Of a stretch of DNA of 19,110 nucleotides, positions 8,553-16,726 are shown piece after piece. Position 1 is the stretch's first letter, and each line of letters starts with the position of its first letter. The stretch is from positions 1-19,110 of the forward strand of contig JACUTX010000029.1 of NCBI GenBank assembly GCA_014859615.1. The letters are read 5' to 3'. Below the pieces are notes generated by a model. It made no database searches and was not told where the DNA came from. It saw only the letters and a program-made list of their open reading frames with translations. Made by a program: the position numbers and the translations under genes. Source of the stretch: Desulfuromonadales bacterium. GTDB lineage: Bacteria > Desulfobacterota > Desulfuromonadia > Desulfuromonadales > UBA2294.

Positions 8553-11500
8553 ATGAAAATCAAGCGCCTTGACATCATTGGTTTTAAATCGTTCGTCGAT
8601 AAGATGTCTTTCGAGTTTCCGGAAGGGGTAGTCGGAATCGTCGGACCGAACGGCTGTGGCAAGAGCAATATTGTCGATGCGATCTGTTGGGCAATGGGCG
8701 AGCAGAGTGCTAAAAAGCTGCGCGGCAAGGCGATGGAAGATCTTATCTTTGGCGGTAGTGAGTCGCGCAAACCCCATGGCATGGCCGAAGTTTCGCTCTA
8801 CTTTTCAAATGAGGACGGTCTGGCATCGGCTGTTTATAAAGATTATGCGGAGATTGTCGTTACCCGGCGACTTTATCGTAACGGGGAGAGTGAATACCAG
8901 ATCAATAAAACACCTTGTCGGTTGCTCGATGTGACAGAGTTGTTCATGGACACCGGAATCGGTGCCAAGGCTTACTCGATTATTGAACAGGGGAAAATTG
9001 GTATGGTCCTCAATTCCAAGCCAGAGGATCGACGTTTCCTGATCGAAGAAGCTGCCGGTGTTACCAAGTATAAATCGCGTAAAAAATCTGCGTTACGAAA
9101 AATTGATGCGACCAGGCATAATCTTGAGCGTCTGAATGATATCGTCAGTGAAGTCCGGCGGCAGTCCGGCAGCCTGAAACGTCAGGCTAAAAAAGCCGAG
9201 CAGTTTCGTGAACTTCGTGATGAACAACGAAATATTGAGACACGATTGGCGCATGATCGTTATCAGGAGTTGGCGATCGGACTTCAAGATAAGGGTGCAC
9301 GTGAAAAACAGTTGCAATCGTTTATCGATGAGAAGACAGCTTTTCAGGCCCAACAAGAGGCAAGCCTGGAGGCGATACGGCTCGAGCAGACGATGCGTGA
9401 AAGAGACGTGACGCAGGAACAGGAACGTGTGTTTCTTCTGACCACAGAAATCCAGAAAGTAGAAGCGACGATCGAAGGTAATGCCAAGGAAGTGGAGATC
9501 ATTCTCAGGCAGCAGGAACGTCATGCGGCTGAGGAAGCCGAAACGGTTCAGCGCCTTGCCGAGTTAGATGCTGAAGAGATCGCTCTGGTCGCGAGCCTGA
9601 AAGCCTTCAGGGATGAGATGGTTCATGAAGAACGGCGTTTGGGTGAATCAGAGCTTAAGTTGTTGGATATCACCGAGCAGGAGCTGGTGGCCTCGCGTCA
9701 ACTCGAAGAAGAACGCGCACAACTTTACCAATCTCTTGGGGAGATGACGCGATTCAGTTCACAAAAACAGGAAGCTGAACGGCGTTTACAGTCGCTGGCG
9801 CTGCAAACTGAAAAGAGCGACTCAGAGGCTCAGTCTCTGCAGCAGGCGCACGATGTTGCCAGCAAGCAGGCTGTCGCTCTGCAGAGTTTGTTACAGCAGG
9901 TTGTGACAGAACGAAACGCCATGCAGCAGCAGCGTTCTGAATTCGAAACGTTACGCTCGACCCTCGAAGGGCGGTCTGAAGCGAGTGAACAACTCTTTTC
10001 TGCCAGGCGTGAGGAACTGAATCTGCTACAGGCGCGACTGGAGTCGTTGCGACAGATCGAAAAAAATCTTGAGGGGTACGGCAGCGGAGTCAAAACTTTA
10101 CTTGGCGATAGCCGTTTTAAGCAAATCTTTCAGACGGTTGTCGCCGACCATCTCAATGTGTCTCCCCGTTATGAGGCGGCTGTAGAGGCTGTCCTCGGAG
10201 ATCGACTTCAATCGCTGCTCGCTTCGGATCGAGAGCAACCGTTGGCTGCCGTTGAGTTTTTGCGGCAAGCCCAAGGCCGTTGTACTTTTCTTCTCCCCGG
10301 AGTTATTCCTGCGGTATCGACGTCTTTGCCCGGAACTTCATTGGCCGATTTGATCGGGGTAAAGCCCGAACAGACGGTTTTGATCGCTCTTTTGTCCGGG
10401 GTACAACTGGTCGAGAATCTGCACGACTTTTTTGGCGAGAATCTGCCACCGGGGACCGTTCTGGTGTCGGAGAGTGGTGAAACGCTGTCGTCGCGCGGAG
10501 AATTTACCGGAGGATCACGGGATATTTTGCAGCAGGGCCTGTTGCACAAAAAGAGAGAGATCAAGGAACTTGACGCGGCGGTTGAAGATTTGACGATCGC
10601 TGTTGGCCAACTGGCGCGTGAACGCGAAGGGTTGCGCACTGATCTGGTCGATGCGATGGAGGGTCTACGCGAGGTTGAGGCAGCACTGCATCGAAACGAA
10701 TTGCAATTGGTTGAGAGTGAGCGAGATCTTGCCGGTCGCCGAACCGAAGTCGAACGACTCTATGAACGGCTGGAAGTTCTCAATTTCGAGGCTGGACAAC
10801 TGCACGAGGAGAAGTCGGAGCTGACGAAACAGTTGCTGGAATCGTCAGCTTCACACGATACGCAGCAGCAAAAAAAAACGGGGCAGGAACAGAAGGTTAT
10901 CAATCTTCAGGCCTCTGTCCAACAGCTCCGTCAGGCCCGTGAAGTGGTAGCCGAAGAAGTGACAACGTTTAAAGTTGCTTTTGCCAGTTGCCGCGAACGT
11001 GAAGAGAGTGGGCGTCAGTCGCTGGAACAGTTTTCCCGAATGCGTCAGGAACAACAGACACGTGTCATTTCATTAAAGGCGATGCAATCTGACGCGACCC
11101 TCTCCTGCTCACGCCTGCATGCTTCGAATATCCGTCTGCGCGAACAGCTTGCAGGGCTGTTTGAAACAAGGGATACTCAGGCCGGGGCGGTCATCCGTCT
11201 GCGTGAACAATTTGAATCCGGGCGGGCAAAGATCGATCAGCAGGATGCGCAATTGAAAAAAGTGCGCAGTGAGCTTTCGGGTCTGCAGGGGGAATTGTCG
11301 GGTTTGCAGCTTGCCGGTCGGGAGCTGGAGCTGGAGGCCGAGCATCTGCGTGAAACGATTCTGGAACGACATCGTCTTGATCTTCAAAGCTTTACCCCCT
11401 CGGGGGAGGCTTGGGATTCGTCCGGAAAAGCGCGCCGCCTTGAAGAGTTGCGCCGTCAGATCGAAGCGATGGGCGAGGTCAACTTGACCGCCATTGAGGA

Positions 11501-12068
11501 GTTTCAGGAGTTGGAAGAGAGGTATACTTTCCTCACAACGCAGCGCGAGGATCTTCAGGAATCATTAACCGGACTGCAGACAGCCATCAGTAAGATCAAC
11601 CGGACGACACGGCGTCGGTTTCGTGAGACCTTCGACCTGGTCAATGCCAAGTTTCAGGAGAATTTTCCCCGGCTGTTTCGCGGCGGCAAGGCTGTTTTGC
11701 GGCTGACGGATGAAGATGATCTGCTGGAGACCGGGATTGAAATCGAGGCACAACCCCCGGGGAAAAGATTACAGAATGTTACGCTCCTTTCGGGCGGGGA
11801 AAAGGCTTTGACCGCAGTCGCGTTGATCTTCGCGATTTTCATGGTTAAACCGTCCCCTTTTTGCCTGCTCGACGAAGTCGATGCACCTCTGGATGATGCG
11901 AATATTGGCCGTTTCAATGAGATTGTTCGTGAAATGTCGAAGATATCGCAGTTCATTATTATTACTCATAGCAAACGGACGATGGAAATTGCTGACACAC
12001 TGTATGGGGTTACGATGGAAGAGCCGGGCGTGTCGAAAACGGTCTCCGTAAGAATTAACGAGTATTGA
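8553..12068 (+). CDS. smc: Chromosome segregation ATPase SMC
   Basis: 1171 residues, the usual length for bacterial SMC, the core of the SMC-ScpAB condensin that organises and segregates the chromosome. The N-terminal head starts MKIKRLDIIGFKSF and has Walker A GPNGCGKS at 31-38. A long coiled coil runs from about 165 to 505, and the hinge covers about 512-655 with GVKTLLGD near its start and RGEFTGGS near its end. The returning coiled coil runs to about 1000. The C-terminal head has the ABC signature LSGGEKALTA at 1079-1088, Walker B FCLLDE at 1103-1108 with catalytic Glu1108, and the D-loop just after it. The start follows the family N-terminus although the upstream Shine-Dalgarno is poor. 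It heads the group smc, roadblock gene, ftsY, with 6 bp to the next gene. ScpA and ScpB are not in the window. Confidence 0.98.
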   Translation: MKIKRLDIIGFKSFVDKMSFEFPEGVVGIVGPNGCGKSNIVDAICWAMGEQSAKKLRGKAMEDLIFGGSESRKPHGMAEVSLYFSNEDGLASAVYKDYAEIVVTRRLYRNGESEYQINKTPCRLLDVTELFMDTGIGAKAYSIIEQGKIGMVLNSKPEDRRFLIEEAAGVTKYKSRKKSALRKIDATRHNLERLNDIVSEVRRQSGSLKRQAKKAEQFRELRDEQRNIETRLAHDRYQELAIGLQDKGAREKQLQSFIDEKTAFQAQQEASLEAIRLEQTMRERDVTQEQERVFLLTTEIQKVEATIEGNAKEVEIILRQQERHAAEEAETVQRLAELDAEEIALVASLKAFRDEMVHEERRLGESELKLLDITEQELVASRQLEEERAQLYQSLGEMTRFSSQKQEAERRLQSLALQTEKSDSEAQSLQQAHDVASKQAVALQSLLQQVVTERNAMQQQRSEFETLRSTLEGRSEASEQLFSARREELNLLQARLESLRQIEKNLEGYGSGVKTLLGDSRFKQIFQTVVADHLNVSPRYEAAVEAVLGDRLQSLLASDREQPLAAVEFLRQAQGRCTFLLPGVIPAVSTSLPGTSLADLIGVKPEQTVLIALLSGVQLVENLHDFFGENLPPGTVLVSESGETLSSRGEFTGGSRDILQQGLLHKKREIKELDAAVEDLTIAVGQLAREREGLRTDLVDAMEGLREVEAALHRNELQLVESERDLAGRRTEVERLYERLEVLNFEAGQLHEEKSELTKQLLESSASHDTQQQKKTGQEQKVINLQASVQQLRQAREVVAEEVTTFKVAFASCREREESGRQSLEQFSRMRQEQQTRVISLKAMQSDATLSCSRLHASNIRLREQLAGLFETRDTQAGAVIRLREQFESGRAKIDQQDAQLKKVRSELSGLQGELSGLQLAGRELELEAEHLRETILERHRLDLQSFTPSGEAWDSSGKARRLEELRRQIEAMGEVNLTAIEEFQELEERYTFLTTQREDLQESLTGLQTAISKINRTTRRRFRETFDLVNAKFQENFPRLFRGGKAVLRLTDEDDLLETGIEIEAQPPGKRLQNVTLLSGGEKALTAVALIFAIFMVKPSPFCLLDEVDAPLDDANIGRFNEIVREMSKISQFIIITHSKRTMEIADTLYGVTMEEPGVSKTVSVRINEY

Positions 12069-12074
12069 ACCATT

Positions 12075-12434
12075 ATGTCTTTTAAACAGACACTTGAAAA
12101 TCTGATCGAAAGAGTGCCGGGAGCTCTTGGTGCTATTTTTGCCGATTGGGAAGGGGAGGCGGTCGATCAGGTCTCGCGAATCGGCGATTATGAGCTCAAG
12201 GTGATCGGAGCTCATAAAGGGATTATTCTGACCAATATGCGTCTGGCCATGCGCGATCTTGAGAGTGATATTCTCGAAGAGATTGTTGTCACCACGGAAC
12301 GGTGTCAGACCCTGATTCTTCCTGTGACGCAAGATTATTATTTGGTTCTGACCCTTAAGCGAAGTGAAATGCTCGGTCGGGCCTTGTTCGAAGCGCGGCG
12401 CACGATCGCGATCTTGCGCAATGAGATCGTTTGA
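12075..12434 (+). CDS. Roadblock/LC7 domain protein (MglB-like)
   Basis: 119 residues, soluble, and made of a single roadblock/LC7-type fold: an N-terminal helix, a strand region around AIFADWEGEAVDQV, a central helix at about 45-65, strands at about 69-95 and a C-terminal helix. Bacterial roadblock proteins dimerise and often serve as partners or GTPase-activating proteins of Ras-like GTPases, as MglB does for MglA. No MglA-type GTPase lies nearby; the closest GTPase is FtsY. The gene starts 6 bp after the smc stop and ends 49 bp before ftsY, so it is probably co-transcribed with both. The Shine-Dalgarno is weak, which suggests coupling to smc translation. Its cellular role is unknown. The family call is by sequence pattern and fairly firm, while any link to SMC or FtsY is inference from position. 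Confidence 0.8.
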   Translation: MSFKQTLENLIERVPGALGAIFADWEGEAVDQVSRIGDYELKVIGAHKGIILTNMRLAMRDLESDILEEIVVTTERCQTLILPVTQDYYLVLTLKRSEMLGRALFEARRTIAILRNEIV

Positions 12435-12483
12435 ACGCATTGAATCTCTCCTCCCCTTTTTATTTATCTCAAGGTTGATAACT

Positions 12484-13722
12484 ATGGAGTCGTACCTGAA
12501 TTTAATATTGGATTTTTTACAAAACATCCTCGCCCGGCTGGGAGTTGCAGAAGCAACACGGCCCTTAGGGGCGATGTTGATCCTTTATCTTGCAATCACT
12601 TTGCTTATTTTGCTGCTGGTTTTGATCTTGTGGTGGTCTGTCTGGCGTAAAAGTTATTCCCCGTCAAAAAAAGGGAGCTTACGCGTCGAAACGGACGAGC
12701 TTATCGCAGAATCTGACGTCGATACAAAACCGGCGGGTTTAGAGGTTGAAGAAGCCACTCCCCTCAGCGAAGCGGTGCCGGCAGCTGAAGCGGGGGGAGG
12801 GTTGGTCAAGTCGATTCGTTCCGGGGTGGAGAAGACCCGAGCGGCGTTGGTTGGTCGGCTCGAATCTCTCTTTAAAGGGGAGCAGATCTTTACGCCTGAA
12901 CTTTTCGAAGAGCTGGAGGAAGTTCTGATGACCTCAGATTTCGGGATGGCGACAACCGTGTCGCTGGTGACGACCCTGGAACAGAGTTTCGCAGGAAGAG
13001 AGGTCACCTCTGCAGACGTCTACCTTGCTCTAAAAGCTGAGATTGCACGTCGGATCAAGATGGTCGCTTGCATGCAGCCTCGACCGATTCAAAGTGGGCC
13101 TGAAGTTATCATGGTCGTCGGCGTGAACGGGGTCGGCAAGACGACAACCATCGGCAAGCTTGCCAGTCATTATCGTGAAGAAGGGAAAAGCGTCATTCTG
13201 GCTGCCGGCGACACCTTTCGCGCGGCGGCTGCCGAACAGCTCTCTATCTGGGCCGAGCGAGCCGGGGCTGATATCGTTCGTCATAGTGAAGGGGGCGATC
13301 CGGCTGCGGTCACTTTTGATGCGGCCAAAGCGGCCATTGCACGCAAATCAGATCTCTTGATTGTCGATACGGCTGGCCGCCTGCACACCAAGACAAATCT
13401 GATGGAGGAGCTCAAAAAGGTGCGTCGTGTCCTTGATCGAGAAATTCCAGGCGCTCCGCATCAGACTCTCCTTGTTGTTGATGCGACAACCGGCCAAAAT
13501 GCATTGGTTCAGGCGAAAATGTTTCAGGAAGCGGTTCAGGTTGATGGTATTGTTCTGACAAAGCTGGATGGAACCGCCAAAGGTGGGGTTATTGTCGCGA
13601 TCTGTTCCGAATTGGAAATTCCGGTTCGTTTTGTCGGGGTCGGCGAGGGGTTGAGTGATCTGCGTCCTTTCGATGCGGATGAATTTGCCGAGGCACTGTT
13701 TGAAAAAGACGAAGTCGCTTGA
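12484..13722 (+). CDS. ftsY: Signal recognition particle receptor FtsY
   Basis: Receptor GTPase that docks SRP-ribosome complexes at the inner membrane for co-translational insertion. It has 412 residues from the ATG at 12484, with AAGG at 12471-12474. An in-frame upstream ATG at 12364 lies inside the roadblock gene and gives no family-like sequence. Residues about 28-54 form a strong hydrophobic helix, so this FtsY appears to have a real transmembrane anchor, unlike E. coli FtsY. An acidic linker runs to about 105, followed by the four-helix N domain. The NG GTPase has G1 GVNGVGKT (213-220), [11 protein letters not shown] from 243, G3 DTAGR (295-299) and G4 TKLD (359-362). The C-terminus is normal for FtsY. 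It follows the roadblock gene by 49 bp and precedes the ZapB-like gene by 53 bp. Confidence 0.97.
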   Translation: MESYLNLILDFLQNILARLGVAEATRPLGAMLILYLAITLLILLLVLILWWSVWRKSYSPSKKGSLRVETDELIAESDVDTKPAGLEVEEATPLSEAVPAAEAGGGLVKSIRSGVEKTRAALVGRLESLFKGEQIFTPELFEELEEVLMTSDFGMATTVSLVTTLEQSFAGREVTSADVYLALKAEIARRIKMVACMQPRPIQSGPEVIMVVGVNGVGKTTTIGKLASHYREEGKSVILAAGDTFRAAAAEQLSIWAERAGADIVRHSEGGDPAAVTFDAAKAAIARKSDLLIVDTAGRLHTKTNLMEELKKVRRVLDREIPGAPHQTLLVVDATTGQNALVQAKMFQEAVQVDGIVLTKLDGTAKGGVIVAICSELEIPVRFVGVGEGLSDLRPFDADEFAEALFEKDEVA

Positions 13723-13775
13723 CTTCAAAACTGAGTTTATCTACACTTCTCCACTGATAAGGAAGGTTATCTTTC

Positions 13776-13955
13776 GTGGCTGATGACATCGTTTCGCGCC
13801 TGGAAAAACGAATCGATGAACTGATTGTCTTTCAGGCAAGACTCAGCGCTGAGAACGAGCGTCTGAAAAAAGCCAAAAAAGCTCTTCAGAACGATCGGAA
13901 GCGGTGTCAGCGTGAGTTGGACAGCATTTTGTCAAAACTTGATCACCTTGGATAG
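13776..13955 (+). CDS. zapB: Small coiled-coil cell division protein, ZapB-like
   Basis: 59 residues from a GTG at 13776, with GGAAGG at 13761-13766 nine nt upstream; the TAG stop ends at 13955. The protein starts MADDIVSRLEKRIDELI and is a single highly charged, heptad-patterned helix through LSAENERLKKAKKAL to the end, with no membrane segment. It sits 8 bp before zapA, where deltaproteobacteria and gammaproteobacteria often carry a short coiled-coil ZapB/YgfE-like gene. ZapB bridges ZapA-decorated FtsZ filaments to the nucleoid terminus region. The coiled coil and location are visible directly; the ZapB function is inferred. The gene is shorter than common ORF cut-offs and uses GTG, so automatic annotation could miss it. 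Confidence 0.78.
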   Translation: MADDIVSRLEKRIDELIVFQARLSAENERLKKAKKALQNDRKRCQRELDSILSKLDHLG

Positions 13956-13963
13956 GATAAGCG

Positions 13964-14251
13964 TTGAAAAACGTTGCACGTGTCGTCATCTCCGGTCAGG
14001 AGTACGCGTTCAAGACTGACGCAAATCCTGAGGAAATTGAGCAGATTGCCGATTTCGTCAATGTTCGAATCGATGAAGTTGCGGCATCAGGTCGGTGTGC
14101 TGATACTGTAGGTGTTTTGGTGCTGACCCTGATGAATATAGCAGGAGAGTACTCGCAACTGCTAAACGGTGGTGCTCCAAAGACAGGAGCTGTACAGAAG
14201 CGCCTTGAACGGCTTCTGGCTAAAGTTGAAGCGGCTCTGCCGCCCGCATGA
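13964..14251 (+). CDS. zapA: Cell division protein ZapA
   Basis: 95 residues. The start is a TTG at 13964 with AGGAT overlapping the stop of the preceding gene; no ATG or GTG exists at a family-consistent position. The sequence matches the ZapA pattern: an N-terminal strand region (RVVISGQEYAFKTDANPEEI), then a helix with IADFVNVRIDEV, then a hydrophobic coiled-coil helix (VLVLTLMNIAGEY). ZapA tetramers bundle FtsZ filaments at midcell. The position just upstream of 6S RNA and 5-formyltetrahydrofolate cyclo-ligase is the widely conserved one for this gene. It is likely co-translated with the ZapB-like gene 8 bp upstream. Confidence 0.92.
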   Translation: MKNVARVVISGQEYAFKTDANPEEIEQIADFVNVRIDEVAASGRCADTVGVLVLTLMNIAGEYSQLLNGGAPKTGAVQKRLERLLAKVEAALPPA

Positions 14252-14256
14252 TTTAA

Positions 14257-14520
14257 AAATCTTCTCTGTATGGAGAGTTGAAATAGATTGGCAGTATACT
14301 ACATGCCGCAAGGTGTGTTCGGTTCTGGTTGCCGTTGTGTATAGACAAAAGCTCCAGCCTGCCTTGTGCAGGTTTTGATAGTATTCAGATTTTTTAAAGA
14401 GGTGCCAATCGTCATCATACTATTTTGTGTAGCACGGTTTGTCCTCTTTTCTTCTGGTCTGGATGCTGATCGATCGGATCTTGGTCATCTCGCCCCATCT
14501 ACTCCCCTTACAGAGATTCC
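14257..14520 (+). ncRNA. ssrS: Probable 6S RNA
   Basis: The 6S RNA mimics an open promoter, binds the housekeeping RNA polymerase holoenzyme and dampens transcription in stationary phase. Support: it fills the zapA-to-cyclo-ligase gap, its conserved location. The ends form a closing stem, TCTCTGTA (14263-14270) with TACAGAGA (14509-14516), plus GGAG/CTCC. This continues with TAGATTGGC (14284-14292) pairing imperfectly to GCCCCATCTA (14492-14501). The 3' end CAGAGATTCC resembles the E. coli 6S terminus. Odd points: about 260 nt is long for 6S RNA (usually 160-200), I could not resolve the central bubble fully, and the alternative pairing GATTGGCA (14286-14293)/TGCCAATC (14403-14410) exists. 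Exact ends are uncertain. Confidence 0.68.
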
Positions 14521-14539
14521 TTGATAAACGGAGTCTCTG
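14511..14539 (+). promoter_or_regulatory. Hairpin sequestering the Shine-Dalgarno of the cyclo-ligase gene
   Basis: CAGAGATTCC (14511-14520) can pair along all 10 positions, including one G-U, with GGAGTCTCTG (14530-14539) across a 9-nt loop. The right arm contains GGAG at 14530-14533, the ribosome-binding site nine nt before the ATG at 14543. The left arm is also the 3' strand of the 6S closing stem, so the two structures exclude each other. On an mRNA extending from zapA, the folding choice could control access to the start site; this is inference. Confidence 0.6.
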
Positions 14540-14542
14540 CCA

Positions 14543-15133
14543 ATGTCGAAACAGACGATTCGACAACGTCTATTGATTCAGAGACAGCAGCTTGACGCAT
14601 CGAGTTGTGCCCGTCACAGTGCCGCAGTGCAGGAGCATGTCCTCAGTTCGACGGTCTATGCAGAGGCGGTTTTACTTGCCCTTTATGCCCCGATTCGCAA
14701 TGAGGTCCAGACGCAGCGTATTCTGTCAGCAGCTCTTCTGGCCGGAAAGAGGGTCTGTTACCCACGCCTTGAAAACGGTCGGATTGTTTTCGTCGAAGTC
14801 TCGGGTCAACAGGATCTGAAGCCGGGTAAATTCGGTGTGCCGGAGCCGCAGGGGAAAATTGTTGTTTCGCCGCAAGAGCTTGATCTGGTTCTGGTGCCTG
14901 GGGTCGCTTTTGATTGCAAGGGAAGGCGTATCGGTTATGGTTCAGGTTATTATGATCGGATTCTGGCCGTTTGTGCAAACGCCAGATTTTTCGGATTGGC
15001 GTATACGTTTCAGCTGGTTGAAAAAATACCGGAAGAAAAGCATGACATTCGACTCGACTTTCTCGCAACAGAAGGTGAGAGGATTGAGTTTAAATATAAA
15101 CCGTTACACTTGATGAGCGGAGGGAGAATCTGA
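14543..15133 (+). CDS. fthC: 5-formyltetrahydrofolate cyclo-ligase
   Basis: ATP-dependent conversion of 5-formyltetrahydrofolate to 5,10-methenyltetrahydrofolate, returning a stalled folate to one-carbon metabolism. 196 residues, normal for the family. The hallmark C-terminal motif is at 119-139: [15 protein letters not shown] followed by SGYYDR, which forms the ATP/phosphate site. Earlier family features are [10 protein letters not shown] around 48-57 and the KFGVPEP segment around 96-102, which contacts substrate. The start is the ATG at 14543 with GGAG nine nt upstream, buried in a possible hairpin. The gene follows the probable 6S RNA as in many proteobacteria (ygfA in E. coli) and ends 2 bp before rny, so the two share a transcript and are probably coupled in translation. 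Confidence 0.95.
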   Translation: MSKQTIRQRLLIQRQQLDASSCARHSAAVQEHVLSSTVYAEAVLLALYAPIRNEVQTQRILSAALLAGKRVCYPRLENGRIVFVEVSGQQDLKPGKFGVPEPQGKIVVSPQELDLVLVPGVAFDCKGRRIGYGSGYYDRILAVCANARFFGLAYTFQLVEKIPEEKHDIRLDFLATEGERIEFKYKPLHLMSGGRI

Positions 15134-15135
15134 CC

Positions 15136-16695
15136 GTGAACATAGAAACCGTAGTTATTGCCTTTATTGCTGCAGTTGTCGGAGCAATTATTGGGGCGCT
15201 GGTAAAAGGGAAGCTGGGTGGAAGCAAAATCGCGAATGCCGAGCGGGCGGCCATGCAGATCGTTGAAGTCGCTACGAAAGAGGCTGATTCGGTTCTCAAA
15301 GAGGCTGTTATTCAAGCCAAAGACACGATTCTGCAGGCGAAGACCGAATGGGAAGCAGAAGCTCGCGAGTTGCGTCGAGAAGTGCAAAATCAGGAGCGTC
15401 GCATACAGCAGAAGGAAGAGAATCTCGATCGAAAAGTTGATCAAATCGATCTTCGTGAAGAAGAGCTGCAGAAAAGGGAACAGTTTCAGGTTTCCCAGGA
15501 AAAACTCCTGAAGGAGCGTGAGCTGGAGATCGAAGGGCTGGTGCAGGATCAACGCCAGCAGCTCGAACAGATTTCCGGTATGAGTACCGAAGAGGCCAAA
15601 AAGACTCTGCTCACGTCAATGGAGAGTGAGGCCCGGCATGATGCGGCGAAGATGATCAAGCAGATTGAGGATGAGGCGAAGGAGACGGCCGATAAAAAGG
15701 CCCGTAATATTCTGGCCTTGACGATTCAACGTTATGCAGGCGATTTTGTTGCCGAAAAAACCGTGAGTGTTGTTCCGTTGCCCGCCGATGAAATGAAAGG
15801 TCGGATCATCGGCCGAGAAGGCCGAAACATCAGGGCGATTGAGGCTGCAACCGGAGTCGATCTGATCATCGATGATACGCCAGAGGCCGTTATTATTTCC
15901 GGATTTAATCCGGTGCGCAGGGAAGTGGCGCGACTCTCTCTTGAAAAACTGATCGCCGACGGTCGCATACACCCCTCAAGGATTGAGGAAGTTGTCAAAA
16001 AGTCTGAACAGGAGGTCGATGATAAAATTCGCGAGGCTGGAGAGCAGGCAACATTTGATGTCGGTGTGCACGGAATTCATCCGGAGATCATAAAGCTGAT
16101 CGGTCGGTTGCTCTATCGGACATCCTATGGACAGAATGTTTTGCAACATTCGATAGAGGTCTCCTTCCTCTGTGGCATCATGGCCGCTGAACTCGGTATT
16201 AATATCAAACAGGCAAAGCGTGCCGGTCTTCTGCACGATATTGGCAAGGCGGTTGATCATGAAGTGGAAGGTTCACATGCAGTGATCGGTGCTGATCTCG
16301 CTCGCAAGTATGGTGAATCGTCGCAGATCGTTCACGCGATCGGCGCACATCACGAAGACGAAAAGCCGGAGACGGTGCTTGCGGTGCTGGTGCAGGCAGC
16401 CGATGCACTCTCTGGCGCACGACCGGGGGCGCGTCGTGAGATGCTGGAAACCTATGTGAAGCGGTTGGGTGATTTGGAGCGGATCGGCACTTCCTTTCCG
16501 GGGTGTACCAGTTGTTTTGCGATTCAGGCTGGCCGGGAAATCCGTGTTCTGGTCTCAAGTGAAAAAGTTTCTGATGCTCAATCGTATATTCTGGCCAAAG
16601 ATATCGCCCGAAAAATAGAAGATGAGATGACTTATCCCGGGCAGATCAAGGTGAACGTTATCCGTGAAACCCGTGCAGTCGATTATGCCAAGTAA
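15136..16695 (+). CDS. rny: Ribonuclease Y
   Basis: Membrane-anchored endoribonuclease that starts mRNA decay. 519 residues, the usual size. A transmembrane helix at about 4-24 is followed by a long charged coiled coil (about 30-190). A KH RNA-binding domain contains [15 protein letters not shown] (about 222-236). The HD phosphohydrolase domain has His338 in QHSIE and the metal-binding pair His367-Asp368 in [12 protein letters not shown]. The start is GTG at 15136, with AGGGAG at 15121-15126 nine nt before it, inside the end of the cyclo-ligase gene. RNase Y is common in Firmicutes and in deltaproteobacterial lineages, and absent from E. coli. It is followed by ymdB 31 bp downstream, the same rny-ymdB order found in Bacillus. 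Confidence 0.97.
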   Translation: MNIETVVIAFIAAVVGAIIGALVKGKLGGSKIANAERAAMQIVEVATKEADSVLKEAVIQAKDTILQAKTEWEAEARELRREVQNQERRIQQKEENLDRKVDQIDLREEELQKREQFQVSQEKLLKERELEIEGLVQDQRQQLEQISGMSTEEAKKTLLTSMESEARHDAAKMIKQIEDEAKETADKKARNILALTIQRYAGDFVAEKTVSVVPLPADEMKGRIIGREGRNIRAIEAATGVDLIIDDTPEAVIISGFNPVRREVARLSLEKLIADGRIHPSRIEEVVKKSEQEVDDKIREAGEQATFDVGVHGIHPEIIKLIGRLLYRTSYGQNVLQHSIEVSFLCGIMAAELGINIKQAKRAGLLHDIGKAVDHEVEGSHAVIGADLARKYGESSQIVHAIGAHHEDEKPETVLAVLVQAADALSGARPGARREMLETYVKRLGDLERIGTSFPGCTSCFAIQAGREIRVLVSSEKVSDAQSYILAKDIARKIEDEMTYPGQIKVNVIRETRAVDYAK

Positions 16696-16726
16696 TAGCA
16701 AACGTGTATTGGAGTATTGATTAACT

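Noticed and set aside
12364..12483. 40-residue N-terminal extension of FtsY
   Set aside because: It overlaps the end of the roadblock gene and is not FtsY-like; the ATG at 12484 has its own AAGG site.
11769..12527. 252-codon minus-strand frame across smc end, roadblock gene and ftsY start
   Set aside because: It lies entirely antisense to three confident genes and has no protein-like family features.
14358..14374. CCTGC-loop-GCAGG hairpin followed by TTTT as an intrinsic terminator
   Set aside because: The stem is only 5 bp and the T run is 4 bases; it lies inside the presumed 6S RNA and is better seen as part of its structure.
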